Origin: Aquitalea pelogenes
GTDB lineage: Bacteria > Pseudomonadota > Gammaproteobacteria > Burkholderiales > Chromobacteriaceae
Length of the DNA stretch: 64,000 nt
Reading direction: 5' to 3'
Assembly (NCBI RefSeq): GCF_001515305.1
Contig: NZ_LNQV01000008.1
Span: 51,608 to 115,607 of the forward strand
Shown here piece after piece: positions 37,462-46,451 of this stretch (position 1 is its first letter; the number at the start of each line of letters is the position of its first letter). Below the pieces are notes generated by a model. That model had not been told where the DNA came from. It worked only from the letters and a program-made list of their open reading frames with translations, and searched no databases. A program made the position numbers and the translations under genes.

Positions 37462-37528
37462 GATGCTTTCCTTGTTGTGGTCTTGCTTGTGGTGTTGACG
37501 GTGTGTGAATGATTTCTGCCTGATGGCG

Positions 37529-39328
37529 CTAGAGCACGCGGGCCAGGAATTCGCGGGTGCGCTGCTGCTGCGGTTGACGCAATACCTGCTCCGGGCTGCC
37601 GCTTTCCACAATGCGGCCTTGCTCCATGAACACCACGGTATCGGCCACTTCACGGGCAAAGCCGATTTCATGGGTGACAATCAGCAGCGTGGTGCCAGAG
37701 CGCGCCAACTCCTTGATGACGTCCAGCACTTCCTGCACCAGCTCCGGGTCCAGCGCCGAGGTGGGTTCGTCAAACAGCAGCACCTTGGGGCGCAACGCCA
37801 GCGCACGGGCAATGGCCACACGCTGCTGCTGGCCGCCGGACAGCTGGCGCGGCCAGGCATCGGCCTTGTCGGCCAGCCCTACCCGCTTGAGCAACAGGCG
37901 CGCCTGGGCTTCGGCCTCGGCCCGGCTCAGGCCGCGCAGCGCGATGGGCGCTTCAATCAGGTTTTGCAATACGGTGAGATGGGGAAACAGGTTGAAGTGC
38001 TGGAACACCATGCCCACTTCCACGCGGCGTTGCAGGATGTCCTTTTCCTTCAGCTCGTGCAGCGAATTGCCCTGCTGGCGGTAGCCGATCAACTCCCCGT
38101 CAATGGCAATGAAACCGCTATCCACCCGTTCCAGATGATTGATGCTGCGCAGCAAGGTGGACTTGCCCGAACCGGACGGCCCGATGATGACGGTGACGCT
38201 GCCGGGCGGAACGGTCAGCGACACCGCATCCAGCACCTGCTGATGGCCATAGCGCTTGCTGACAGCATGGATGGCGACTTCCCCGCCCTTGACTGCGGGT
38301 ATGTCGGTCAGCGCAGCGGGCGGTGTCACCGTGGCCGGACCAGTGGCACTGACTGGCCACCAGCGCTGGCGGGCACGCTGCCACAACGACTGCGGCTGCT
38401 GGCGCAGTGCACCACGTGCATAGTGCCGCTCCACCTGCACCTGTACCGTGGACAGTACGGTGAGGATGATCAGGTACCACACGGTGGCCACCATCAGCAG
38501 CGGAATCACTTCCAGATTGCGGTGGTACACCACCTGGATGGTGTAGAACAGCTCCGGCAGCGCCAGGATGTAGACATTGGCCGTGCCCTTGGCGAGGCCA
38601 ATGATGTCATTGAAGGCGGTAGGCAAGATGGTACGCATGGCCTGCGGCAGCACGATGCGGAAAATCTGCCGTCCGCGTGGCAGGCCCAGCGCGGCCGCGG
38701 CTTCCAGCTGGCCCTGCTCCACCGACAAAATGCCGCCACGGATGATTTCCGCCGAGAATGCCGCCTGGTTCAGGCTCAGGCCCAGCACCGCTGCGGCAAA
38801 GGGGCTGATCAGCTCGGTAGTGGAATAGCTGAACCAGTTGATGCCGGTATACGGCACACCGATATTGATGGTTTCGTACAGATAACCCAGGTTGTTGAGG
38901 ATAAGCAGCAACACGATCAGCGGAATGGAGCGGAACAGCCAGATATAGCTCCACGACAGGCTGGCCAGCAGCGGCGAGCGCGACACCCGCGCCAGCGCCA
39001 GCACCGTACCCAGTACCGACCCCAGCACCGTGCCGATGGCGGTCAGCAGCAAGGTGCGGCCCAGGCCTTCCAGCACCGGGGCGGCCAGGAACCATTCGGC
39101 AAACACCGCCCAGCCCCAGCGCGGATTGGTGGCCACCGAACTGATGATGGCAGCCAGCAGCAGCACGGCCAGCACGCTGCCGGCAATGCGTGCCGGGTAA
39201 CGCGCCGGGATGATGCGCAGCCCGGCATAGCGGTTGCTGCCGCTGTTGTCGGCATGGGCATGTTCATTGCCTTGCCGTGGCAATGAATGGGTAAAGGCGA
39301 TATCGCCGACTTCGGTAATTTCACTCAT
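37529..39328 (-). CDS. Fused permease-ATPase of an amino-acid ABC transporter
   Basis: 599 aa: one chain with the membrane and the motor part. Residues about 55-320 are the permease (EAAAALGLPRGRQIFRIVLPQAM is the EAA loop). Residues about 345-599 are the ATPase: Walker A GPSGSGKST, signature LSGGQQQRVAIARAL, Walker B VLLFDEPTSALDP, switch His VTHEIGF. Such fusions form a homodimer and are known in a subgroup of polar-amino-acid importers. ATG at 39328 (MSEITEVGD) chosen over an upstream frame of poor composition. The gene order with the binding protein downstream is conserved in such loci. Confidence 0.92.
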   Translation of the reverse strand: MSEITEVGDIAFTHSLPRQGNEHAHADNSGSNRYAGLRIIPARYPARIAGSVLAVLLLAAIISSVATNPRWGWAVFAEWFLAAPVLEGLGRTLLLTAIGTVLGSVLGTVLALARVSRSPLLASLSWSYIWLFRSIPLIVLLLILNNLGYLYETINIGVPYTGINWFSYSTTELISPFAAAVLGLSLNQAAFSAEIIRGGILSVEQGQLEAAAALGLPRGRQIFRIVLPQAMRTILPTAFNDIIGLAKGTANVYILALPELFYTIQVVYHRNLEVIPLLMVATVWYLIILTVLSTVQVQVERHYARGALRQQPQSLWQRARQRWWPVSATGPATVTPPAALTDIPAVKGGEVAIHAVSKRYGHQQVLDAVSLTVPPGSVTVIIGPSGSGKSTLLRSINHLERVDSGFIAIDGELIGYRQQGNSLHELKEKDILQRRVEVGMVFQHFNLFPHLTVLQNLIEAPIALRGLSRAEAEAQARLLLKRVGLADKADAWPRQLSGGQQQRVAIARALALRPKVLLFDEPTSALDPELVQEVLDVIKELARSGTTLLIVTHEIGFAREVADTVVFMEQGRIVESGSPEQVLRQPQQQRTREFLARVL

Positions 39329-39386
39329 GATGTCTTGTCCTGTGCAAAAGCCGTGGTGGGTGGTCGGCAAGCAAGTCAAAGCGGTT

Positions 39387-39929
39387 TCAAACGGCAATGC
39401 CGGCCAGTTCCGTCCAGTGCGCAGCATGGGATTGCGCGCCGGACTGGCGTGGCACTGCCTTGGTAAACGGCAGGGTGCGCAAGGCTTCCAGATCCCCCTC
39501 GGGGTCGAACTGCGCCTGATAGCCATGACGCAGGTAGAGCCCGACCGCCTCCGGCTGGCGGCAACCGGTGGTCAGGTAAATCTGGCGGTAACCCTGGCGC
39601 TGGCATTGCGCCTCCAGCTCCTGCAACACCAGCCCGGCCAAGCCCTGACGGCGGAACTGGCTGTGGGTCCAGATACGCTTGAATTCGGCGGTGTGCTCAT
39701 CCAGCCGCTTGAAGGCCCCGCCGGCAATCGCCTGCCCCTGCCGCAGCAGCAACAGGAAGTTGCCATGCGGCGGCGCAAAGGTTTCCGGCGGATAGCGCCG
39801 CATTTCTTCAGCCGCACCGCCGGGGCTGAACAGATTGCCGTAGCGTGCGTCGTATTCCTGCGTCAGCTCGGCCAGCATCACGCTGGCGCGCGGGTCGGTG
39901 GTGGTGGTGTAAACAAAGTAGTCACGCAT
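39387..39929 (-). CDS. GNAT N-acetyltransferase, putative S-substituted cysteine N-acetylase
   Basis: 180 aa. Acetyl-CoA loop FRRQGLAGLVLQELEAQC at about residues 95-112; RQIYLTTGCRQPEAVGLYLRHGY is the C-terminal GNAT core. In Bacillus subtilis the SnaA (YtmI) and YxeL acetyltransferases open the breakdown of S-modified cysteines by N-acetylation, in operons with the same set of partners as here. Role assigned from this context. The family is broad, so sequence alone does not fix the substrate. Confidence 0.85.
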   Translation of the reverse strand: MRDYFVYTTTTDPRASVMLAELTQEYDARYGNLFSPGGAAEEMRRYPPETFAPPHGNFLLLLRQGQAIAGGAFKRLDEHTAEFKRIWTHSQFRRQGLAGLVLQELEAQCQRQGYRQIYLTTGCRQPEAVGLYLRHGYQAQFDPEGDLEALRTLPFTKAVPRQSGAQSHAAHWTELAGIAV

Positions 39930-39968
39930 GTGCTCGGTCCATTGCGATGTGTGTCTGGCTGTCGCTTG

Positions 39969-41180
39969 TTATGTGGCCGCCTGTTGCAACGGCAGGTAGC
40001 GCTCGGCCAGGGCCACCCAGTAGCTGGCGGCCAGCGGCAGGATGGCGTCGTTGAAGTCGTAGCGCGGGTTGTGCAGGCCGGCGCTGTCGCCATTGCCGAA
40101 AAACACGAAGCTACCCGGCCGTTCCTGCAACATGAAGGCAAAGTCCTCGCTGGCGGTGCGCGGCCGGAAAGCCTCTTCCACCCGCGCCGCGCCCAGTGTG
40201 TCCTGTGCCACTTTGCGCGCCAGTGCGGTTTCTGCCGGGTGATTGCACACCGGCGGGAAGCCCAGGCGGTAATCCACCTCGGCGCGTGCGCCAAAGCTGG
40301 CCGCCTGTGCCTCCACCAGTGCCGGTACGCGCTGTTGCAGCAGGCTGCGCACTTCCGGGCGGAAGGTGCGGGCGGTCAGTTTCAGCTCCACGCTGTCCGG
40401 AATCACATTGGACGCATGGCCGCCGTGGATGCTGCCCACGGTGAGCACGCCCATGTCCAGCGGGTCGACATTGCGTGACACCACCGATTGCAGCGCGGTA
40501 ATCACGTGGGCACTCACCAGCACCGGGTCCACCGTGTTATGCGGTTCGGCCCCATGGCCGCCCTTGCCATGGACGGTGATGTGGGCCTGGTCCACCGAGG
40601 CCATGGCCGGGCCTTCGATGCAGCCGATGTGGCCGCAACTCACCCCGGGCCAGTTGTGCAGGCCGAACACCGCATCGCAGGGAAAGCGCTCGAACAAGCC
40701 CTCCTCCAGCATGCGCCGTGCGCCACTGCCGGTTTCTTCCGCCGGCTGGAAAATCAGCTGCAAGGTGCCGTCAAACTGGCCGTGCAGCGCCAGAAAGCGG
40801 GCGGCGGCCAGCAGGATGGCGGTGTGGCCGTCATGCCCGCAGGCATGCATCACGCCGGGGTTCTGGCTGGCATACGGCAGGCCGGTGGCTTCCTGGATGG
40901 GCAGCGCATCCATGTCGGCGCGCAGGCCGAGCGAACGCTCACTGCTGCCACGGCGCAAGCTGCCCACCACCCCGGTGCCGGCAATGCCGGTGGTCACCTG
41001 ATAGCCCCACTGCTGCAACAGCGCGGCCACCTTGCCGGCGGTGCGATGTTCGGCAAACGCCAGTTCCGGGTGCTGGTGCAGGTCGCGACGCAGGGCGACG
41101 AATTCGGCATTGGCAGCCGCAATGCCGGTTTCGATCTGCAGGCTGCGCGGCAACACGGCGCTGTCTAATGCTGCATTCAT
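39969..41180 (-). CDS. M20-family amidohydrolase (N-acyl amino acid deacylase)
   Basis: 403 aa. Metal ligands in HACGHDGHTAILL and FQPAEETGSGARRMLEEG; GLRADMDALPIQEATGLPY and GKGGHGAEPHNTVDP are further hallmarks of the hippurate-hydrolase/AmhX group. Two-metal cytosolic deacylase. In the Bacillus organosulfur operons the SndA/SndB/YxeP deacetylases remove the acetyl group at the end of the route; this gene is the matching piece. The ATG at 41180 shares one base with the upstream stop (TGATG), so it is coupled to the monooxygenase gene. Confidence 0.92.
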   Translation of the reverse strand: MNAALDSAVLPRSLQIETGIAAANAEFVALRRDLHQHPELAFAEHRTAGKVAALLQQWGYQVTTGIAGTGVVGSLRRGSSERSLGLRADMDALPIQEATGLPYASQNPGVMHACGHDGHTAILLAAARFLALHGQFDGTLQLIFQPAEETGSGARRMLEEGLFERFPCDAVFGLHNWPGVSCGHIGCIEGPAMASVDQAHITVHGKGGHGAEPHNTVDPVLVSAHVITALQSVVSRNVDPLDMGVLTVGSIHGGHASNVIPDSVELKLTARTFRPEVRSLLQQRVPALVEAQAASFGARAEVDYRLGFPPVCNHPAETALARKVAQDTLGAARVEEAFRPRTASEDFAFMLQERPGSFVFFGNGDSAGLHNPRYDFNDAILPLAASYWVALAERYLPLQQAAT

Positions 41181-42520
41181 CAAGCCACCTGCTGCTGGCT
41201 GCTGTGCTCGGTCGCTTGCTGGTAACGGCTTTCCTTGCGCGGCAGGCCCAGATGGTCGCGCAGGGTGCGGCCGTCCAGCTGGCGATTGAAGCGTCCGCTC
41301 TTTTCCAGCACCGGCAGCACATGGGTGATGAAGTCATCCAGCCCTTCGGCCACCACCGGGAAGCCCAGGATGAAACCGTCAGCCGCACCCTCGTCCACCC
41401 AGCGGATGATTTCCGCCGCCACTTTTTCACCGCTGCCGACAAAGTTGCTGCGCGGGGTGGCCACTTCCAGCGCCACCTGGCGCAGGGTCAGGCCATGCTC
41501 ACGGGCGCGGGCCTTGATCTGGTCGGTGGTGGAACGGAAGCTGTTGCGACCGATATCGCCCAGCTCCGGGAAGGCCTCGTCCAGCGGGTACTGGGTGAAG
41601 TCGTGGTGGTCAAAGAAGCGGCCCAGATAGGCCAGTGCGTCATCGATGGTCAGCAGTTGCTGGATGATGCGGAACTTGGCTTCGGCCTCGGCATCGGTGG
41701 CGGCCACCACCGGTGCAATACCGGGGAAGATTTTCACATCGTCCGCCTTGCGGGCATGCAGCACGGCACTGGTTTTCACCTTGCGCAGGAAGTCGCGGGT
41801 TTCTTCGATGGAGGGCGAGTGGGTAAACACCGCGTCGGCATACTTGCCCGCCAGGCCAATCCCGGCATCGGAAGAACCGGCCTGGAAAATCACCGGCTGG
41901 CCCTGCGGCGAGCGGCTGATGTTCAGCGGCCCGGCCACCTGGAAGAAACGCCCCTTGTGGTTCAGGGTGTGCAGCTTGTCCTTGTCGAAGAACTGGCCGG
42001 TTTCACGGTTACGCGGCAAGGCGTCGTCGTCCCAGCTATCCCACAAACCCTGGGTGACTTGCAGGTATTCGTCGGCAATTTCATAACGCAGGCTGTGTTC
42101 CGGATGCGGGCGGCTGTAGTTGAGCGCCGTGCCCTCCAGCGGCGTGGTCACCACATTCCAGCCGGCGCGGCCGCCGCTGATCAGGTCGAGCGAGCCGAAC
42201 TGGCGCGCCACGGTAAACGGGTCGCTGTAGGAAGTGGACACGGTGCCGGCCAGGCCGATCTTGCGTGTCACGCTGGCCAGCGCCGACAGGATGGAAATCG
42301 GCTCGAAACGGTTGAGGAAGTGTGGAATCGATTTTTCATTGATGTACAGGCCGTCCGCCACAAAGGCAAAGGCAATGCCGTTGGCTTCGGCTTTCTGCAC
42401 GGTATCGATATAGAACTGCAGGTTCACGCTGGCATCCGCCGGGCCGCTGGGGTGTTTCCAGGCGTGCATGTGACCACCAGCGCCGTGCAGCATGATGCCG
42501 AAGGTAATGGGTTTGCTCAT
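41180..42520 (-). CDS. FMN-dependent monooxygenase of the NtaA/SnaA/DszA family (YxeK/CmoJ-like)
   Basis: 446 aa, normal length. Opening ITFGIMLHGAGGHMHAWKHP, then SVNLQFYIDTVQKAEANGIAF, SGGRAGWNVVTTPLEGTALNY (nearly invariant in the family) and PVIFQAGSSDAGIGLAGKYADAVF. Such enzymes use FMNH2 and O2 from a partner reductase to oxidise C-S or C-N bonds. B. subtilis YxeK cleaves the C-S bond of N-acetyl-S-(2-succino)cysteine, and the neighbours here match that operon. Good GGAG ribosome site before 42520. No flavin reductase gene is in the cluster. Confidence 0.92.
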   Translation of the reverse strand: MSKPITFGIMLHGAGGHMHAWKHPSGPADASVNLQFYIDTVQKAEANGIAFAFVADGLYINEKSIPHFLNRFEPISILSALASVTRKIGLAGTVSTSYSDPFTVARQFGSLDLISGGRAGWNVVTTPLEGTALNYSRPHPEHSLRYEIADEYLQVTQGLWDSWDDDALPRNRETGQFFDKDKLHTLNHKGRFFQVAGPLNISRSPQGQPVIFQAGSSDAGIGLAGKYADAVFTHSPSIEETRDFLRKVKTSAVLHARKADDVKIFPGIAPVVAATDAEAEAKFRIIQQLLTIDDALAYLGRFFDHHDFTQYPLDEAFPELGDIGRNSFRSTTDQIKARAREHGLTLRQVALEVATPRSNFVGSGEKVAAEIIRWVDEGAADGFILGFPVVAEGLDDFITHVLPVLEKSGRFNRQLDGRTLRDHLGLPRKESRYQQATEHSSQQQVA

Positions 42521-42550
42521 GTTCAGCTCCAAAAAGATTGATCAGTACGG

Positions 42551-43549
42551 TCAGGCGGCCAGCGGCTCGCGCGCTTCGGCCAGCAGGGCAATGGAAGCGC
42601 GGCGCAGCGCAAACTGGGCCACGGGGATATCGATGATGAATTCGCGGATGCCGTAGCTCTGGTGCAGGGAATCCAGCTCGGCGCGCACATCACCGGCGGT
42701 ACCGGCTATCACGTGCGGATGCTTTTCTTCCAGCTGGTACTGGCTGCTGCCAGCCTGACGGGCAAATTCTTCTGCTGCTTCACGGCTGGGCACATTGACG
42801 CTGCGGCCATCTTCCAGCGTCACCTTGAACAGCTTCAGCTCCCCCACCAGTGCCTGCGCCTGTTCGCGGGTTTCAGCCACAAAGGCATACAGCGCCAGCG
42901 CGGGTACCTTGCCGGTCCACTGGCGGTACACGGCAATGGATTGCTGGATATTCAAAGGGTCGCCGTTGAAGTGGCCGGCATAGGCAAAATCCCAGCCCAG
43001 GCGGGCGGCCAGCCGGGCGCTGTCCGGGCTGCCGCCCAGCAGGAAGCGCCCCGGGGTAATGGGCGGCAACGGCGTAGCCTTTGCCCCGGCCAGCGGATGC
43101 CCCTCCGGCTGGCCTTCATTCAGGAAGGCATTCAGCTCGGTCAGCTGGGCGGTGAAGTCGGGCTTGCGCGCGGCATCGTGATAGTGCTGCAGCACGGGTG
43201 CTGAACGGCAGGCCGCCGGGAGCCTGCCCACCCCCAGATCCACCCGGCCCGGCGCCAGCGCCGCCAGCAGATTGAAGGTTTCCGCCACCTTGTAGGGGCT
43301 GTAGTGCTGCAGCATGACGCCGCCACTGCCCACGCGGATGCGGCTGGTATGCGCCAGGATGTGGGAGATCAGCACTTCGGGCGCGGAACTGGCCAGCAGC
43401 GGTGTGCTGTGGTGTTCGGCCACCCAGAAACGGTAATAGCCCAACTGTTCTGCCAGCTTGGCCAGCGCCACGGTATTGGCCAGCGCATCGGCCGCGGTAG
43501 CGCCCGGCGGAATCGGGCTTTTATCCAGGATGGACAGGGAGTATGACAT
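42551..43549 (-). CDS. Luciferase-like FMN monooxygenase (YtmO/CmoO-type LLM)
   Basis: 332 aa. SLSILDKSPIPPGATAADALANTV and LGYYRFWVAEHHSTPLLASSAPEVLI are the standard opening; RIRVGSGGVMLQHYSPYKVAETF and LGGSPDSARLAA follow. One-component-length LLM oxidoreductase needing FMNH2 from elsewhere. Substrate unknown; YtmO is its counterpart in the Bacillus S-methylcysteine operon. First gene of the leftward cluster, 30 bases before the second monooxygenase. Start at 43549, the only ATG that fits the family start. Confidence 0.9.
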   Translation of the reverse strand: MSYSLSILDKSPIPPGATAADALANTVALAKLAEQLGYYRFWVAEHHSTPLLASSAPEVLISHILAHTSRIRVGSGGVMLQHYSPYKVAETFNLLAALAPGRVDLGVGRLPAACRSAPVLQHYHDAARKPDFTAQLTELNAFLNEGQPEGHPLAGAKATPLPPITPGRFLLGGSPDSARLAARLGWDFAYAGHFNGDPLNIQQSIAVYRQWTGKVPALALYAFVAETREQAQALVGELKLFKVTLEDGRSVNVPSREAAEEFARQAGSSQYQLEEKHPHVIAGTAGDVRAELDSLHQSYGIREFIIDIPVAQFALRRASIALLAEAREPLAA

Positions 43550-43867
43550 TTGTGTGCACCGTGTAATTGACGCCACAAAATCTATTCCCAGCCAATTTGA
43601 AGATCAATCAAATTAAATTGATATGCTTATCCGTGCAGCTTATTCATTTTCCTGCAAATTCCAATAAAAAATTGACTTAGCAATAATCAGCAGAAAGCCA
43701 TGCAAAACAAATCAATATGAATAAAACCTGCAAAAACAGTTTGATTTGTTAATCATTTTTTATTGATTAAATAAACGGGAACAATACGGAAGAATAAGCA
43801 CCAGCCGAAACCCGCCACCCTGGCAACGGCTTGCTTGTCCGACCAACCGATTTCCTGTGAACACATC
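43550..43867. promoter_or_regulatory. AT-rich divergent promoter region of the organosulfur cluster and the porin gene
   Basis: 318 bases, clearly more AT-rich than its surroundings. It has many ATCAA/TTGAT half-sites, including an inverted pair ATCAAT-8-ATTGAT at 43603-43622 and TGATT-4-AATCA at 43742-43755. Such a set would suit a LysR-type sulfur regulator or another dimeric protein. No single -35/-10 pair is convincing. Confidence 0.45.
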
Positions 43868-44980
43868 ATGAAAATAAAACTGCTCACCCTGGCTATTGCT
43901 GCTACTCCCTTGTTTGCCCATGCCGATGAGGGCGTAACCATCTACGGCAAGATTGCTGGCGACATCTCCAGCGTCCGTAGTTACACCGCTACTGGCAGCC
44001 AGAGTTCTGTACACGTAGACGACAATACCTCGCGCATCGGTTTCAAGGGTTCGGAGAACCTGGGCAATGGCCTGACTGCCATCTGGCAGGTGGAAAACCG
44101 CATCCACGTGGATGGCAGCGGTACGGACACCTTTGCCAGCCGTGACACCTTCATCGGCCTGCAAACCGAATACGGCAAGCTGCGCCTGGGCCGCCTGTCC
44201 GACTACGCCAACCTGGACATGGAATATATCGATCCGGGTGCTTACAGCGGCGTAGGCGGCCAGCTGTACTCCACCCGTCTGGACGGTCGTCTGAACAATG
44301 CCGTGCGCTACGACAGCCCCAACCTGGCCGGTTTCAGCTTTACCACCACCTGGGCGGCAGACGAGAAACGCGCCAATGACAGCAATGGCCAACCTACCAA
44401 CAACCAGGTATTCAACCTGGGCCTGAGCTACGAACAGGCTGGTTACTTTGCCAAGTTCAGCTATGAAACCAAGGGGGATGCCAAACAGGTGAACTCATCC
44501 GCCCAGACCGGCGCGGTGAAAAACTGGTGGCGTGTGGAAGCAGGCTATATCAGCGACCCGATCTACCTGGCCTTGGGTTTCCAGACCGTTAACGGCTACC
44601 TGGGCGTTTCCAGCGGCAAGTTTGTTGACAGCCCGGGCGTGGTTTACAACGTCAACGTGCTGAACACCCGCCTGGCGTCCAGCGGCCAGAGTCTGAGTGC
44701 CGCCGCTTCCGGTCAGGATGTGAAAACCCGTGAAGCCGTGCTCACCTTCGGCTACAACGTAGGTGCCTGGCTGCCATATGTTTCGCTGACCAAGGGCTAC
44801 GACGTGCAAATCGGCGGCAGCAACGTCGACAAGACCGGCTACACCCAGTATGTGCTGGGCACGATATACAACCTGTCCAAACAAACACGTGCTTATGCCT
44901 CATATGGCCGCGTCAACTGGGGTGGCAATGGTGTAAGCAGTGAAAGCTCGCTCAACCTGGCCCTGGCCAAATACTTCTAA
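43868..44980 (+). CDS. Gram-negative outer-membrane porin
   Basis: 370 aa. Signal peptide MKIKLLTLAIAATPLFAHA, then DEGVTIYGKIAGDISSV, the typical first strand of neisserial/burkholderial porins. RIGFKGSENLGNGLTAIWQVENRI and DTFIGLQTEYGKLRLGRL follow, and the C-end KYF is the aromatic outer-membrane insertion signal. A 16-strand trimeric general porin. The ATG at 43868 is chosen as the direct start of the signal peptide. Its divergence from the organosulfur cluster suggests shared control and a role in letting the substrate in (inference). Own terminator follows. Confidence 0.94.
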   Translation: MKIKLLTLAIAATPLFAHADEGVTIYGKIAGDISSVRSYTATGSQSSVHVDDNTSRIGFKGSENLGNGLTAIWQVENRIHVDGSGTDTFASRDTFIGLQTEYGKLRLGRLSDYANLDMEYIDPGAYSGVGGQLYSTRLDGRLNNAVRYDSPNLAGFSFTTTWAADEKRANDSNGQPTNNQVFNLGLSYEQAGYFAKFSYETKGDAKQVNSSAQTGAVKNWWRVEAGYISDPIYLALGFQTVNGYLGVSSGKFVDSPGVVYNVNVLNTRLASSGQSLSAAASGQDVKTREAVLTFGYNVGAWLPYVSLTKGYDVQIGGSNVDKTGYTQYVLGTIYNLSKQTRAYASYGRVNWGGNGVSSESSLNLALAKYF

Positions 44981-44988
44981 GTGACATG

Positions 44989-45012
44989 CCCCGCCTCGCG
45001 GCGGGGTTCTTG
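44989..45012 (+). terminator. Terminator of the porin gene
   Basis: CCCCGCC / GGCGGGG 7-bp stem with loop TCGC, followed by TTCTTG; 8 bases after the stop. Confidence 0.75.
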
Positions 45013-45045
45013 CTGCCACACCATTTTTACTGCGAAAGATGCCTG

Positions 45046-45390
45046 ATGAGCCGCGACACCCTGTTTTTGCTGGAGCCCGGATTCACCCGTCCCGACCATC
45101 CGGCCGACCAGCGCTTTGTCTGCCCGCACAGTAACCTGCTGGAAGGCCTGCTGGCAGTGCAACCGGCACTCTCCGAACGCATTGAAATCCGCCGCCTGCC
45201 GTTTCCACGGCCGCGTCAGCCGGTAATTGATCTGCTGGGCGAAGAAAACCAGAGCCTGCCAGTGCTGATACTGGACCCGGCCAGCCCCTTACCGGCCGGT
45301 GCCAGACAATATGGCGGACGGCATTTCCTGCAAGACGCCCGGCAGATTGCCGATTATCTGGCACAGCACCACGCTGCCTATCGTCTGTAA
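45046..45390 (+). CDS. DUF3088 family protein
   Basis: 114 aa. SRDTLFLLEPGFTRPDHPADQRFVCPHSNLLEGLL is the DUF3088 opening with a Cys-Pro-His that sits like a thioredoxin-fold active site; SLPVLILDPASPLPAGARQYGGRHFLQDARQIADYL follows, matching the cis-Pro and C-terminal helix of that fold. Probably glutaredoxin-like, but no activity is known. ATG at 45046 is the start of the conserved region. In a short run with two VOC genes. Confidence 0.82.
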   Translation: MSRDTLFLLEPGFTRPDHPADQRFVCPHSNLLEGLLAVQPALSERIEIRRLPFPRPRQPVIDLLGEENQSLPVLILDPASPLPAGARQYGGRHFLQDARQIADYLAQHHAAYRL

Positions 45391-45413
45391 CCCTTGCCAC
45401 CCGAAAGCACATC

Positions 45414-45920
45414 ATGGGAATCAAACGCCTGAACCACGCAGTGCTGTATGTCAGCGATGTTGCCGACAGCACCCGCTTCTACCAGCAAGTACTGGGGTTT
45501 AACCCCTCACCCGGCCCACAGCCGGAAAAGGCCTTCTTTGCCCAGGCGGCAGAGTCGGACAACCATCACGACCTGGCCTTGTTCGCCCGCAATCTCGGCC
45601 AGCAACGCGCCGGGGTATTCAGCGCACGCGGCGAAACCCCAGCTGCCAACGAGCCGCCGGCCGGTCTTTATCATCTGGCCTGGGAAGTGGATACCCTGCT
45701 GGAACTCAAGCGTATTCGCGACCAGTTGCAGGCACTTGGCAAGCTGGGCCTGGAAGAAGACCACGGCCTGTTCAAGAGCGTGTACGGCCACGATCCGGAC
45801 GGCCTGCTGTTTGAAATCAACTGGTTCCTGCCCGCCGATGCCATCCGCGACGAGGACCGCGACATCCGCACCGCCCCGCTGGATTGGGAGCGCGAACTCG
45901 CACGTTTTGCCAGCCACTAG
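45414..45920 (+). CDS. VOC-fold (glyoxalase/dioxygenase) protein
   Basis: 168 aa. RLNHAVLYVSDVADSTRFYQQVLGF gives the first metal His (N-terminal); GLYHLAWEVDTLLEL and YGHDPDGLLFEINWF give the others, the full set of a type I dioxygenase/glyoxalase domain. Two betaalphabetabetabeta repeats in one chain. Metal-dependent enzyme acting on a small thiol adduct or an aromatic; unknown here. 23 bases after DUF3088, same direction, likely one transcript. Confidence 0.9.
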   Translation: MGIKRLNHAVLYVSDVADSTRFYQQVLGFNPSPGPQPEKAFFAQAAESDNHHDLALFARNLGQQRAGVFSARGETPAANEPPAGLYHLAWEVDTLLELKRIRDQLQALGKLGLEEDHGLFKSVYGHDPDGLLFEINWFLPADAIRDEDRDIRTAPLDWERELARFASH

Positions 45921-46043
45921 GCAGCGCGCAGGACCGCGGCTTGCTGCCTGCGCGGCCTGCTGCTGCCTTGCCAAACAAGGATTGCGCTGGGATGGCGCTA
46001 TGCAGCAAGATGGACAACCCACCTGTTTATGGAGTCTTGCCGC

Positions 46044-46439
46044 ATGATCAGCCATCTCGACCACCTTGTCCTCACCACCGCCCGACTGGATGACTGCCTG
46101 GCGTTTTATTGTGACGGCCTGGGCATGACGCTGGAGAAATTCATTGGCGGCACCCCGCCGGTGGAGCGGCTGGCACTGAAGTTTGGCAGCCAGAAAATCA
46201 ATATCCACGTGCAGGGCAAGGAGTTCGAGCCCAAGGCTGCGCTGCCCACTCCCGGCGCACTGGACCTGTGTTTCATCGCCAGCCAGCCGCTGGACACGGT
46301 GATGGCCCGCCTGCAGGAAAAAGGGCTGGCCATCATCGAAGGGCCGGTAGGCCGTACTGGTGCCACCGGCAAGATCCGCTCGGTTTACCTGCGCGACCCG
46401 GATCAGAACCTGATCGAAATTTCCGAATACCTGTCCTGA
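46044..46439 (+). CDS. VOC-fold virulence-protein-type (glyoxalase-like) protein
   Basis: 131 aa. LDHLVLTTARLDDCLAFYCDGLGM first half; GALDLCFIA, GPVGRTGATGKIRSVYLRDPDQNLIEISEY second half with the catalytic Glu (IEIS). This short single-domain VOC type is often annotated as a virulence or glyoxalase-like protein with no known substrate. ATG at 46044 with GGAG nine bases upstream. Convergent with the HD-GYP gene; 12 bases between stops. Confidence 0.9.
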   Translation: MISHLDHLVLTTARLDDCLAFYCDGLGMTLEKFIGGTPPVERLALKFGSQKINIHVQGKEFEPKAALPTPGALDLCFIASQPLDTVMARLQEKGLAIIEGPVGRTGATGKIRSVYLRDPDQNLIEISEYLS

Positions 46440-46451
46440 CCATCCGGTCGT

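Noticed and set aside
37505..39286. 593-codon open frame on the plus strand
   Set aside because: Antisense to the fused ABC permease-ATPase; no recognisable domain.
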